Of a DNA stretch of 64,000 nt, positions 47,470 through 59,573 are shown in pieces (the first letter of the stretch is position 1; every line of letters starts with the position of its first letter). The stretch lies in assembly GCA_004194705.1 (NCBI GenBank), contig SADC01000460.1, positions 52,887-116,886 on the forward strand. Reading direction: 5' to 3'. The translations under genes and the position numbers were made by a program. The notes beneath the pieces are model-generated. The model was given only the letters and a program-made list of their open reading frames with translations. It searched no databases and had not been told where the DNA came from. Source of the stretch: Ditylenchus dipsaci (taxonomy: Eukaryota; Nematoda; Chromadorea; Rhabditida; Anguinidae).

Positions 47470-48524
47470 GATTTAACAATGTTTGCTGAATAAGTGAGCA
47501 TGTAAATAAGTGAGCTAAATAGCTTTAAAAGCTTACCGGAAAAGACAGTACTGAGCTATGATGAAATCTATAGCTGACTTCATTTGTGCTCTAAATCTTC
47601 AGTTGCTGAGCCATCTTGTATAATTGGTACCAAAGAGCTATTCAGGCACACACACTAATTCCATAAATTTTTTCGCCGATTTTTAGCTCTTTCTGAACAG
47701 TCCATTCAAAAGGTGTGGTGTCAAAGAATGCTCATGTTGAGTTCGATAGCTAGCATGCTATAATCAAAAATAAATTTAAAAAAAAAAACGTTTCAAGGTG
47801 TATTCTTTTTTCGTTAGTCATTTTGGTAGTGAGTGCAATCTTGACTCTTTTTTTTAACACGAGAATTCTTGATTTTAATGTTTCACTACTGGGGGTTCTA
47901 AGACTTGCTGAGCACGAATATCGCAATATCAGATGTAAAAAGTTGACTACAGTGCCTTCAAATAGCGCGATTTTCCCACGGTTTATTCAAGACAGGTATG
48001 AATCTTCAGTCTGGTTGGCGGTAAATTTGTTGAGTTGTACTTTCTTTTAATGGTCATAATAAACGTTTTTGTTTGGGCTTTCTAATGAAGTGTTGTTTAA
48101 CTATACAAATCCACAGATAAAAATTTAACTGCCAACCAACCTGAAGAAAATTCATACCTGTTTCATAGGCGTACCCAGGGGCTGGAAAGCTAGTTGGGCT
48201 ATAGCTCTTTCCCCCGCAAGGATTATTTGAAAAGGTAAGCCCCCTACCCACCAGGATTTTCTGACGATAAAAAATTTTAGAGTTCCCTCATCGTCAAAAT
48301 TTTTTCAAAGTTTTGTGTACACTTATGCCTGTCTTCAATAAGTCATCATGAAAATTAGTCTATTTGCGGGCATTCCACCCAAGTTTCACATTAAATTTTA
48401 GGAATTTTTTGCTTATCATGTATCCAGTAATGAGATTATTATTAATTATTATGTGATTATTATTATTTAAAATGTTTTTATTAAAAACAAACATTTAGAT
48501 TGAGCATGGCATGTTCTTTGCTGT
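47470..48524. other. no gene seen
   Basis: AT-rich spacer between two minus-strand genes. Around 47990 and 48140 there is an inverted pair (CAGTCTGGTTGGCGG... / CCAACCAACCTGAAG) but no coding support. Confidence 0.4.
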
Positions 48525-49330
48525 TTATGCCTTTGTGAAGCTGTAAGCGTCTGCTACAGAACCTATTGGTTCTTGTGCTGTAGTGAGCAGCTCTCCAAAT
48601 TCTAGATAGAGCTTGTCATAAATTGGATAGGCATTTTCTTTTCTCTTCAGTAAATCAGCAATTTCTTTGCTGTAGAGTTTCAGCAGGCGAGATTTGTCGT
48701 CATATATGGCTCTGAGATCTTTGACAAGTGGCAATGAATGCCTCTGATACAATTATCTTCTGATTTTGGGCAATCACATCTAAAATAACGAAATGCGGTT
48801 ATTGCAAGTGCAAGCAGTACTTTCAATTGATCGAAAATTGTCAAAAAGATATTTAAAGGGGTGGGGAAAGCGTTTGCGTTTTTTGGCCCAAAATGGTGTT
48901 GCAGGTTCGATCCCACGTGGTGGCATGCTTTTTTTGGGCTTGTTTGACCAGTTCTAAAAGTAATTAGATTTTTTGACGCCAGATTCGGAATCAGCGACCC
49001 AAATTACCCTTAGAAATGGTAAAACAAACCCAAATAAATCGCATGCTACCACGTGGATCGAACTACAACACCATTTTGGGCAAAAAGGGCAAACGTTGAC
49101 GCACTGCGCATTGAGGCCACTTTTTCAAACCTAAGTAGCTTCTCTTCCATCTCCCCCCCCTTCAAAAAAAAAAGGTCTCTCAGATATCAAAATAGCTATG
49201 TGAAAGAATTGGATTTTTTTCAAGTTTTTGTATTTAAAAACTCACCTGGACTCATCCAAACAGCCATATTCACACACAATGCGCTTTTTTGCTTACAGGC
49301 TGCTTGAAGTTAGATGAAACCAACTTCTTT
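48525..49330 (-). CDS. unrecognised two-exon (or longer) protein
   Basis: The last exon, 48779-48525, after ttattttag encodes DVIAQNQKIIVSEAFIA. After a one-base gap near 48730 it continues LVKDLRAIYDDKSRLLKLYS, KEIADLLKRKENAYP, IYDKLYLEFGELLTTAQEP and GSVADAYSFTKA-stop, a helical, charged segment. The previous exon ends MAVWMSPG before gtgagt at about 49242 and extends upstream through CKQKSALCV. Its start was not found and may be near 49400. The intron holds a tRNA-like foldback. No family recognised. Confidence 0.55.
48852..49170. mobile_element. tRNA-like palindromic foldback in an intron
   Basis: TTTAAAGGGGTGGGGAAA then GCGTTTGCGTTTTTTGGCCC, box B-like GGTTCGATCCC, CACGTGGTGGCATGC, the centre TTCGGAATCAGCGACCCAAA, and the inverse arm ending CACTGCGCATTGAGGCCACT and a C-run. 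The left arm lacks the box A segment. Confidence 0.7.
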
Positions 49331-49421
49331 AAAAGAGTGAGACTTTTGATGCAACCTGCGGCTACTTATACTGCTCAAACACTATTCAAAGCAACAGCTT
49401 CTGGCTCATGTTGATGAGAGT

Positions 49422-51470
49422 CTACTGCTGACAATGTTTAACAAATTCCACTTTGCCGATTACAGTTGTGGATGGTTGGTTAGCATGCACAGCTGCATCC
49501 GTGCTATTGTGCAATGACTTTTCAGTTGTTGTCTCAGTCCAACTAAAAGCAGTAGTGGATGAAGGAGAACTAGTACTTGTGAATAATACAGTCGAGGTAG
49601 TAATGGTGCTACTGGGATTAACACTTGTTGATGTGGTAGATGTTATTGTTGAGGTTGATGGATTAATAATTCTGGAGAAGCAGCAAATATCGAAAAAAGG
49701 TAGTTTCGCTGCTGGAACTGGTTGTTGTCAATGGTTCAGTAGTAGCCGTTGAACTTCCGGTGTTTGGAACTAGTAGAGATATGACTATTATTAGAGAGCG
49801 CAGCTGTTTGAGCAGTTGCAATGTGCAAAGGTATTGCTTGATTTGTGGATACCTGCAAATGTTTTGGAATTGTTAAAAAATTATTTGATCGACACAAAAC
49901 ACGGCGTCTCTCCTTTACTCACAATTTTGGAGTGCCATTTCTGAGCACTGTAGTTGCCGCTGGTCGAATTGAACGCCGTAATATCTTCTATGGACTCGCT
50001 TTTGTCAGCACTGAAGTAATGATGGCTTTTGTTCTTTACTAGGCTCACTAGACATCCCTGGCTTTCCACTCCCTACCTCCAAACTTGCAGCACTAGACTA
50101 ATATAATGAGTGGCACTGACATTTCTTGAAGCACAGCCTCTGCCTAGACATTCTACTGGTTCTAGTTGCTCCAAAACCACCTGGTTGAGTGTTGACCACA
50201 CCTCTAGCTAGTGGCTCTGGCATGGCTTGACCTTCTGGTGACTGAGGATCTTCCTCTTGCTCCACTTTCACGCAGTCTACACATTTTTGATCGGATTGCT
50301 CATTGCTGAGATGAGATTTATGACATCTGGAGCAACGAAATGGAATCACAGGCACTATTTGGAAAGGACTATGCATCCGACTTGGCGAATATATACCACA
50401 GATTTGAATTCCATAAGAGACATCTACTTGTAAAGGGCCCATTAGGTCTGCTTTTGTAATGTTTCCAGGCACTTTTATTTCCTTGAATGGATAATGCGAC
50501 GGCGAACAAAGGGATCAGTGCCTTGCACTTGGGTTTGCCCAAAGTTGACTATGTAGTAGAGAGGTGGTAGGCTGGTTGAGGGCTAGATGACACAATGCCT
50601 TCTTTTGAGGACAAGGTGTTGGGTGGCTGCCAAACACCTGAATATATAAATTTAGATATTTTAGATATTTTGGGTAATAAATATGCTTACTGTTAAGCCT
50701 CCGTCATCTCGACCCTGAATTTTACTTTTTTAAATAAAAAAATATTTGCAATTTTTTTAGCCCACCACAAATCCGCTACATTAGTGCACTGGGGACTCAT
50801 CTCCTTGTTGCAATAATTTAAGTTAGGAAATTTCTGACAGTCCAGCTCAATGGAAGCTTGTATGTCAAAGTTTTCTATGCGCACACATTTAGGGATTATT
50901 CTCACTAGTGGATGAAATTTGTACCAAGTATTTTAGTTAAAAAGTACCAACCTCCCATGTATATTCTACACCTTTCTTGAAGCACATCTATAGCAAGTTT
51001 ATATGCATTCTTGCCCACCTTCTATTAGTTCCTACAATAATTTTAGCTTGATTTAGAAAATAAGTCAGATACTGACCACTCTTGCTGACTTAAATGCTCT
51101 TCCGGCGTCATGCACCTGATTGGGTAAGTGATGGGAGACTCATAGCCATAAATATCAGAGTCATCATAGCCAGGTGGGTTGTTGCCAACTATTGACACTC
51201 ACTGATTGCTCATCAGAAGATTGTTTAGGCTGGTCTAGCCGTATCTTAAATTGCTGCTTTATGAAAAAATTTAAAAAAAGATGCGCTTTTCTATTAGTCA
51301 TACAGCTTTCTTCAAAAATCCATTTCTAATGCACTAACCGAATCTTGTGGCACTATATAAAGGAGGAAATCTGACAGGTATTGGCTGGGTCGAAAAAAGC
51401 TAGCTGTTGACTGGGATCTGTTGAGCGAAGCACAATTAAGGTGCGGAACTGATAGTCTCTTTAACCAAAA
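49422..51470 (-). CDS. multi-exon protein with Cys residues and Ser/Thr-rich (mucin-like) tail, unrecognised
   Basis: Coding segments in order on the minus strand: about 51470-51355 (RPSQYLSDFLLYIVPQDS), about 51262-51075 (FKIRLDQPKQSSDEQSVSV, GNNPPGYDDSDIYGYESPIT then YPIRCMTPEEHLSQQEW), about 51030-50965 (NAYKLAIDVLQERCRIYMG), about 50905-50780 (PKCVRIENFDIQASIELDCQ then KFPNLNYCNKEMSPQCTNV), a possible 24-nt exon 50724-50701 (GRDDGGLT), and about 50640-50105 (YYIVNFGQTQVQGTDPFVRR ... QVDVSYGIQICGIYSPSR, then a CSRCHK...CVDC zinc-ribbon-like pair). Then about 50085-49923 (HYFSADKSESIEDITAFNST) and 49852-49422. The last is almost all Ser/Thr (NPSTSTITSTTSTSVNPSS) and ends FVKHCQQ-stop. Several one-base gaps. 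The start and any signal peptide were not found. Probably extracellular or surface. Confidence 0.55.
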
Positions 51471-51479
51471 CCTAGATAA

Positions 51480-53376
51480 ATTATGAAAAAACTAGATCAC
51501 AAACGACATGCATCTGGCACAGTAAATGTGATTTGAGGGCTAGACGAAGCACCTAATATTCATAAAGTTTTGTCTTTTTTCTTTTTTGCTATTTTCAGCA
51601 AAAAAATCCCTTTACAAAACAAAATAAGGCGAATTTTTAGCTTTTTTAACAAAATAAAAAAGTTGCTTTGGTCTCAAAGCTGATTTACTGAGGGGTGTGT
51701 TCCGAAAAGATAAAAATTTGGCCTCAAAATGATACTCCCAATTACATCTCATTAAAATACGGCAAAGGTCCTAAATTGAATGAAAGAGGTATAGTCCGAA
51801 ATATCGCAAGGATTCCGATTTTGCGATGGTTTTTGAAAAAGATTATACTTGCATCTGAAAAATTTAACCACTACCTATTTCAAAAAATGTTCGAAAAATA
51901 CTCACTGTGCTCCGAAATAAGACAAGGATATCAGAGACGCTCTTTCAAAAACGTTTATAAAATTTTATTTTATAAAAAGATTAAAACAATATATCTTGAA
52001 TCAAATGTTCTATAGAGTAAAATAGTGATTTTATGGTATTTTAAACTACATTTCAGCTTTTTACAAATCATAAATCTAATAGATTTTTGAACATGTTTTC
52101 ACTTTATAATAGACTTTTTTTAATATATTATATATATATATTTATGGGTCACTTTAAAAAATAATATGGGCAGAAGCAGAAGCCCATTAAATGTATATAA
52201 ACTTTTATGGTGGTTTTTACTTACCGCAAATATCCATAGCTCTGAGTCTTAATTGTAGAGAGATTAATATAAAAGCGTTCAAAAACTTTTGTTTCTAATT
52301 AAAATTGTTCTCACATCTTTGTAGTTGTGTCTGCATTTATTTGCCTTTCCAGTGTTTTTTCTAAATTTTAAATTTTTAGAAGCTTAAATTTAATAATAAA
52401 ATAAAATTTATTCATTTTATTTCAAATAAGTAGGAGGCAAATCAAAGCAATAAAGGGTCTTTTGTAATTGTATGCATTCAATGAAAGGCACTTACCTTTA
52501 AGGAGTTGCTCGTTGACCGAATTGCAAGGCTATAATAATAACGGACAGGCGCAGTACACTGCCTTCGGCTACAAACCAAAATTAATATCCTCTGATCAAG
52601 GCAATTAACAACAAATTATTAGGCGAAGAGGGCAATTGCTTTCAAAAGCGTTCAATTTTTATTGCATAAAATTGGTAATTAATTTTAATCTACGCTTTTT
52701 GACCGATTTATTTGCTAATAAAGACGGTAATTTAGCTTATAGAATAAAACAGGAAGAGAGCTTTTCAAGACTTACTAAATGTACCTAAACTTTGAAAGAT
52801 TTTATTTTTAAAATTTTTACTTAATACACAAAATAAATATTTAAAGAAAAAAAATTGAAAATATAGGCCTATATGTGTCATGTCGACCATTGGATGGCCT
52901 CAGTGCAACCAAAACAGCACACATTTTTTTGAAAAGGATAGGTATAGTTATAAATGAATACAAAACACGATTTAATTCAAACAAATAAACTGAAACGTTT
53001 GCAAATTAGGTTTTGAGATTATGAGAAGAAAAAAAATTGTATACAAATATCGGCCCTATTCGAGAGAAGAACAGTTTTTTTGCCTTGGTCCCCCTGTTGA
53101 TTTTTTGTGAAATTCAGGCATAGCCTTAGGCAAGGTAGGCCAGCCTATGTTAACACGGACTCATTATATCTAGACTCACATTCTAACACAGGGTTGTAAT
53201 GAGAAATTTGAAAAAAAAGTAAAAGAGGAGGACGTCTTTTTGACTTGGTCCATCCTTTATGCTAGGCTTAGGCAAGGATAGGTAAGCATATGTTAAGAAA
53301 GCTCAAACATATCTTACAAGGAACCCCCGAACTGTAAAATTCTATACGCAATTTCACAGTGCCATCTTGCAGAACA
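51480..53376. other. no gene seen
   Basis: Very AT-rich. A fragment of the CAGTAGCCG MITE family (TATCGCAAGGATTCCGATTT) is at about 51798 and a single GGCCAGCCTATGTTAACACG arm at about 53130. No coding support. Confidence 0.45.
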
Positions 53377-53378
53377 TA

Positions 53379-54543
53379 CAGTCGAACCTCGATAGTAGAT
53401 ACCCCCGATAATAGATACCCTTCGATAGTAGATACCCTTAGCGCATATTTGTTGGTTTTACTTAAAATAAGGCAAATCATACCCCTAATGTAAGATACCC
53501 CTTATAATAGATACCCCTCGATAATAGATACCCTCTGACTCTTACACTGACCTTTATTTTGCCCTCGATAATAGATACCTCTAACACTCAAGTCTAAATG
53601 AAAAGCCATCTCTTTTTCAAGTGTAATTTGGAAATTGTTTGTTCAGATGTGCTATTTTTTTATTTGGCGCTTATATTTGGCTCGAAATCTCGCGATTTAT
53701 TTTAAATTCGTTAGTTCAGTCAGGTACCGATGGATACTTCGCAAAGAAAAAAGAAAGATAGATTTGGCGACGAAAAGGCAATTATCGAAGGATTCAGCAA
53801 GGGCAAAGGCTACAAAGTGCTGTCAGAAGAATTCGGGTTAAAGAAAGCATCAGTACAAAGTATTATCCAAAACAAGACAGCAATTCTCGGAGCAATTGAC
53901 GGTGGGACAGAAGCAAAGAGGGTTCGGCTAAAGCAGGTCGGCACGAAAATTTGGAGCAAGCACTTGTTCAATGGCTGAAGCAAACCCGAGATCAGAATTT
54001 CCTGTTGGAGGTGATATTTTGATGGTGAGAATTATTGGTTTTTGCGTTGTCAGTCTTTGGATGAACTCGCTGTAGACGTTCAACGACTGAAGGAAATCAA
54101 TCCGCTGCGGATATTGATGTGGACAGCGACGTTAAAATGGAAGAAGCGCCCATCACTCGTCTAGAGGCCCAGCGTGCATTGCGATTGGTCCGTCAATACG
54201 TGGAAAGAATTTTGCGAATCCCCAGCTCCTCCGTCAGAGCGACGCCTTGGATGAAAGCGTTTTGGCAGGATGGTCAAAAGAAAGGAAGCAGAGCTCTCTC
54301 AGTGATTTTCTTCAAGCGCTAACCTAATTCTGTTTAATCGCAGTTGTTTTCTTCGTTAGTTGAATAAAGAATCACTGTTGGGTTAGCATTTAAACCGATT
54401 CACATTACCTCTCGATAATGGATACTTCTGACCCAAAATTTGATTGTCTGCCTCTCGATAGTAGATACCCCGATAATAGATACCCCTCGATAGTAGATAC
54501 CCCTAGCCGGTCCCGAGGGATATATACTATCGAGGTTCGACTG
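53379..54543 (+). mobile_element. Tigger/pogo-like element with internally deleted transposase
   Basis: Flanked by TA (53377-53378, 54544-54545). TIRs CAGTCGAACCTCGATAGTAG and the inverse ending GAGGTTCGACTG. Both ends carry several direct copies of a CGATARTAGATACCCC unit. The interior encodes transposase N- and C-terminal parts (separate entry). Confidence 0.8.
53730..54322 (+). pseudogene. Tigger-type transposase, DDE domain missing
   Basis: The N-terminus is MDTSQRKKKDRFGDEKAIIE then GFSKGKGYKVLSEEFGLKKA, a CENP-B N-terminal (pipsqueak-type) helix-turn-helix. After a one-base shift near 53935 comes NLEQALVQWLKQTRDQNF and PVGGDIL, the second CENP-B/Tc5 DNA-binding domain. The sequence then passes directly to the acidic C-terminus (DIDVDSDVKMEEAPITRLEA, QRALRLVRQYVE). 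The roughly 200-residue DDE catalytic core normally between them is absent. The product could bind DNA but not transpose. Confidence 0.7.
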
Positions 54544-54545
54544 TA

Positions 54546-55297
54546 GTCGATTTGCTATAGCTAGCCGCGAAGGTTTTTCTCCACAGTAATAGAAAGTGGA
54601 AACTAAGAGCCCGGAAACGTGAAAAAGTGCCAAAATTTGCCTTGGTCCCCTTGTTTTTTTGACAGTGGAATATGTTTACCGATTCAATGCACTTTAAAAC
54701 TTTTTGTTCACCAAATAATTCACTATTTAACACTCGTGGACACTCAACACAGTGTGCTCGATACAATGAAATCCCTCAAAATACCCGCAGCAAAAGAAAC
54801 ATATTTTATTGTAGTCACATTTTGACCAAAAACAACAGGGGACCGAGGCGAATTTCCGGCACTTTTTTAGGAAGCTCTCAGTTTTTACTTTTGATTTCTG
54901 TGAGGAGAAACCTCGCGGCTAGCTATAGTAAATTGATTATGCTCTACAAGATGGCATTATCAGATTTACGTGTCGAATTTCACAGTTCGGGGGGGGGGGG
55001 GTACCCTTGTTTAGACTCATGATTCATTCCGTACTAACATACGCTGGCCTACCCTCGCCTAAGGTCTAAATTGCACAAGTGCCTAGGCATGAACATATAT
55101 AGAGCCGAAATATGATTGACATATAATTAGCATCTAGAATTGCATTAACCGAATCGCCATGTCAAAGAAGAGAGACTTTTTTTCAAAAGTAAATTTTCTA
55201 AATTTTTATGGTTGTGGACAAATACCATAAAAATCGTCCTATAAAAAAAGCCCCTGGGGCCTTTTCAAAGAAAATTAAGAGTAAAAAGTAGACTTAC
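54546..55297. other. no gene; repeat fragments
   Basis: TTGCCTTGGTCCCC-type fragments, a G-run at about 54990 and a single arm of the GGCCAGCGTATGTTA repeat (ACATACGCTGGCCTACCCTC) near 55040. Confidence 0.4.
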
Positions 55298-55456
55298 AGT
55301 TCCAGAATTAGCGCATTTAGTATAGCATTCAATAGCACATTTAGCTTTCTGCTTATAAGCAGCTTTAGCTATTCTTATGCCTATTCCACTGCTATTATGA
55401 CCAGTTATCAAAGTGGCTGCAGCTACAGCTAATAAATAAAACAACAATCTCTGCAT
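55298..55456 (-). CDS. secreted small peptide, first exon
   Basis: Starting at the ATG at 55456-55454 the frame gives MQRLLFYLLAVAAATLITGH, a strong signal peptide. A basic segment follows (IGIRIAKAAYKQKAK) and then CAIECYTKC with Cys spaced 3 and 3. The exon ends AATTCTGGAACT before a perfect gtaagt, so at least one more exon lies downstream on the minus strand; I could not place it. An upstream in-frame ATG would add 14 hydrophilic residues and spoil the signal peptide, so the inner start is preferred. The family is unknown. Confidence 0.55.
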
Positions 55457-57142
55457 AAAATTCCTTGAGCTATGAAAAGCAACTTGGTGGTCTTGCACCG
55501 TTGCGATTTTTCAAGCATAGCAAATTAGTAATTTAAGGTTTTTTGCGAATAAAATTCGGCAAATCACATAAGGGGATGATCTTTCTCTAAATTTCAAAAT
55601 TATATTTACTAAAATAGTCAAACAAGATTTTTGGAAGAAGAAAAAAAAAAGAACCAGAAAATTTTTGCTTAAAAGTCAACAAGTTGACAGCTTTGTAAGG
55701 AGAGAAAAGCGATTTGGAAAAGAGAAAATGTTCTTTTATTCCAGCCTCTTGTGGTCAAGTCAAAATCGCTTCTTTATGTTTCCGTCTTAGTTGTGGAAGA
55801 GAAAGCCAGCAAAAACGACGTATAGGGAGAATTAATTGAGATACTGAGACAGGCATGCCCTTGCCTCTAGCCCTCTGTACACAAATGTATTCCTTTTACG
55901 GACATTGGCGATGGTTTGTGGCTCTGCTTGTTTCTTTTGCGCATAATATTGGGAAGATCTGTAGGATTTAAGAGGCACATAAAAGAAAAATTAGAAGAAG
56001 CAAAAAATTTATTTAACGAGAGAATAAATATTGTGAGAAGCGGTTTTCACCTAGAGATAAATTTTCGAAGTTATTGCCCAGAAAGCAAAAATTAAAAAAT
56101 AAGCTTTGTGTTTGATTTTTCACATTGGAAAGGTGAAATGTCGTAAGCAAAGGCGTGAACAGAAAAATTCAGGGCTTCAGACCACTCCTCACTTCAGAAT
56201 TGTTTTTACCTAGACTGTGTTGGAGTTTCCTGAGGGTTCTTTTGGTACAGTCAAACCTGGATGAACCGCCACCCCTAAAAGTTCGTTCCCGCCTAGGGTG
56301 CGACAGTTTTTTAACCGAATCTTTGAAGTCCTTTATCATTCGGTTTCGAAAGTCTGGTCCCGAACATTGTGAGGATCCTGCATTCACTGATCACTTTTTA
56401 AAAGAAAACAAATTTTGGATCGCAAAATAAAAAATTCGATACAGTGACAGCTGTTTTAAAAAAAAAAGTATCACTAAATCGCGTTCTCAACTTGTAGCCC
56501 AAAATTTTGTTTCATTTTTAAAAACAATCGACAAAATCGGAATCGTCACGATATTCGGGCCCTCAATAAAGAAGACCTTTGATAGAGATATACGGTATAT
56601 ATTTAAAAAAGTCGTAATAACTGGTCTGTATTTTTCTTAGAAGGCTACTTAATTCGCTTAAATTGAACTGAGACCTTCTTTCTCACTCACTTGAACCTAA
56701 GCTTCCCAGAAAATCAGCTTGCGGGTACCAAGGCAACTTTTTTGAATTTGTTGAGTTTATTACTTTTTACCTTTTAATTTAAAAAGTCTCAAAAATATTG
56801 ATTTTGCATTTTTTTTATCATTTTTATACAAAATAAAGGTGAAAAATCATAACTCAATATTTTCAAAAAAAATTGCCTTGGTATGCTTCCTTCAATATGC
56901 TTCCTCGACTTTCATCTGATAAGTTCTTAGTTAAAAATAAATATTAAAAAAATATGGCAAAAAGCACGCGTGTGTAAAATACAATGATTAGCCCAAACTT
57001 CTGAGCAAAATACTCAGTTTATTGCAAAGTGACTGTTCTAGTGTTTTTATAAAATAATTATTGTTGACTAAAAAATACTATTATTACAACAAAAGGTTGC
57101 GCTAATTTTTTCACCACAACTTAATTTTTCATATGGGTAATT
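55457..57142. other. no gene; MITE fragment at 56250-56580
   Basis: 56248 onward has TACAGTCAAACCTGGATGAA and GTTCGTTCCCGCCTAGGGTG, related to the element at 25518-25943 but without a clean second end. The rest is AT-rich without exons. Confidence 0.4.
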
Positions 57143-57247
57143 TTATATAACAATAAGCCCTGCAGGCTGCAGAACATTCAATTTACGTTCTATTGTACAG
57201 ATCTGTTTCCTACGCCAATTTTCTTCTTCATCATCTTCTTCTTCCGC
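57143..57247 (-). CDS. possible terminal exon, acidic then basic
   Basis: Open on the minus strand to TAA at 57143-57145: EEEDDEEENWRRKQICTIER then KLNVLQPAGLIVI. The composition is unlike the surrounding AT-rich DNA and a 'gaag' acceptor is possible at about 57236-57247. An in-frame stop lies just upstream, so it needs splicing. No partner exon was found. Confidence 0.3.
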   Translation of the reverse strand, partial: AEEEDDEEENWRRKQICTIERKLNVLQPAGLIVI

Positions 57248-57641
57248 AGTTTATTGTTGTAGAATACAGGTATGAAAGAAAATAAGGAAGAATAGATCAG
57301 CTCTATCCATATAAAGAACCATATGTTTTGGAGAAATTGTTTATCTTTACAGCAACTCAATTATTAGGCTGTATTTCAAGTATAAGCACTAAAAGAAATT
57401 GAATAATCACCGCAAATTTTGAATCATTTAAGGATGGGTATAAAACACCCCGATTTTATTCTTAATTTACCCGCTTAATTTTGAAATTGAATTTTTCACC
57501 TTTTTGAAAAAACCTTTTTTTCAAATTTTTACATCTTCATGTCGCCCCGGATCTCAGCTTTCTAATGAGCTAAAATTTAAATGTAAAATATAAGATGAAG
57601 AAATCTCGTATTTGAATGGACGGACATGAACCAGAAACTTA

Positions 57642-58409
57642 CCGTATTTCCTCTAATTGCCGCCCGGGCGCTTATTTTCCGATCGACCTCTAGGGGGGGC
57701 GGCAATTAGAAGGGGGGGGGGGAGCGCTTATTTTTCGATCATAAATTTGAAGTAATTTACCACTCCAACAATGAAAGTTTTTTTTCCTATTTTCAAATTT
57801 TTTATGATTTGGGCAGAAATTTTACGACAAGTCACACGTTTCATATACAGAAATGTACATGAAATCTCCAGATTACAGCATTTGCTGAGAGTGAAGCTAA
57901 AAGTGGTCGCAATTTATTGGTTAATTAATAGTACCATTGAGAATTTGATCGAATTGGACATGGTTCAATGTTTTCTTAAATTTTAGCTCTAACTTTATAC
58001 AAACTTTTTATCTGTATGATAGTTCAAATGAAAGCTGAGGATCTTAGCTACATTTCGACACCAAACTTGTAATAAAAGGAGAAAAAAATAAGGTCTGCAG
58101 CCAGTGGTAGTCGAACCTGTGACCTAAGGCGATGCGTATATAAATTCCATCACCCCCCCCCCCCCCCCCTTTTTTGAGGTAGACTTGTTGTTGTATAGAC
58201 TCATTGTTCAAGTGAATATTTGGATCCTGCTTGACATATACCTCTTCAGCCAACAATGATCTTGCACACATCTTCTTATTGATAACTAACCGCCAAAAAT
58301 TTTGCAAAAAAAGGTTAAAACACGGTTTCAAAAAATAGGGGGGGGGGGGCGGCAATTAGAGGGGGGGGGGCGACAATTGGAGGGGGGGGGCCAATTAGAG
58401 GAAATACGG
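57642..58409. mobile_element. CCGTATTTC-family element with G-runs and a box B-like segment
   Basis: CCGTATTTCCTCTAATTGCC then GCCCGGGCGCTTATTTTCCG at the left; GGGGCCAATTAGAGGAAATA then CGG at the right, with TA flanks. The interior has long G or C runs and, on the minus strand, a box B-like GGTTCGACTACC with CATCGCCTTAGGTCACA before it. Confidence 0.7.
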
Positions 58410-58423
58410 TAGTTCTTTTAGTG

Positions 58424-58609
58424 CAGTCAAACCTCGATATAGTGATCACCCGATATGGTGATCACTCCCACTATAGTGATCACATGACACGGCTGAGTTT
58501 GGATGGCTAAAAAATAAATATACTAAAAATATATCTCTATATAGTGTTTACTCCTTTCAGTGATCACTTTAGTGGGTACTAAAGTGATCACCATATTGAG
58601 ACTCCACTG
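58424..58609. mobile_element. Tigger-like MITE (186 bp)
   Basis: CAGTCAAACCTCGATATAGT at the left, ATATTGAGACTCCACTG at the right. TAGTGATCAC units are repeated in both orientations. Directly abuts the previous element. Confidence 0.65.
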
Positions 58610-59573
58610 TACTTATATTCTCTTTATTTTCGAATAACACAGTGAATTTCTATAGCTCTCGTTAGAAAGCTGAGATCCAGAACTACATGATGATATAAGT
58701 GTTTTTGAAAAATTGTGCCGAAATAAAAGATAAAATTTAATTTAAAAAAGTCTCGACCCCTTAAAAATCAGAAAATTTTGAGTACGATTTTGAGATTTTC
58801 GCGTACTTAACCAAAAAATAATCAGGAAAGCTTGTGCTGAAAACGCAAAAAACAGATTTGGGAAATGTTTGCTCAAGGTTGAGATATGGGGTCCGTGAGG
58901 TGAGGACTTATTAGAGGTGGGGAATTAATACAGTAAATAGTGTATCTGTTATATTTATAATGCTTCAGGTGACACAGTAACAAATAGATTTTTTTATCAC
59001 AAGGTCCGAAATATGCCGGCTTAATTCTTGATCTAGATGATTTTCACAAAAACTGGCAAATTTTCAAAAAATCGGGCAGATTTCGGTCTTTTTGACTAGA
59101 ACCAGAAAAATCATGCTCTTTTCCATATTTCCTGGGCACTTTTTCCCCAAAACTGGCCATTTTTTGTATCCTCAGTATTTTTTGAGCACCAGACAGTCAT
59201 ATTGTCGAAAGTGAGCTGGACAGGACGATGGCTAGAGCATTGTGCAAGACTTCGGTATCCACAACTACCTCCACTTTAAATTCAATGTTAAAGCAACTAA
59301 TGGACGAACCTGTTCGTCATAAAACTGCAACCATGGCTCAGGTGACATGCTTGTATTTTTATTTTAGTTTTCCATTGCAAAATTTCAACAAAAGTAGTTG
59401 TGCCCACACTTGATATACTGAGGTTTTGAAAAATTGAAAGGCGAGTACGGCAATCTGGCTATTCAAAGAATGCTTCTATCTTAACTAAGACTAAATTATT
59501 ATATTTCAGGTTATTACTTTTGCCAAAATCCAAAACAAACTTTAAATCTATAGCCTATAACCTATTTTAAAAG

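Noticed and set aside
53379..53585. CRISPR-like array of CGATAGTAGATACCCC
   Set aside because: Repeats lie at both ends of a Tigger-like element in a eukaryotic genome; spacers are irregular and there are no cas genes.
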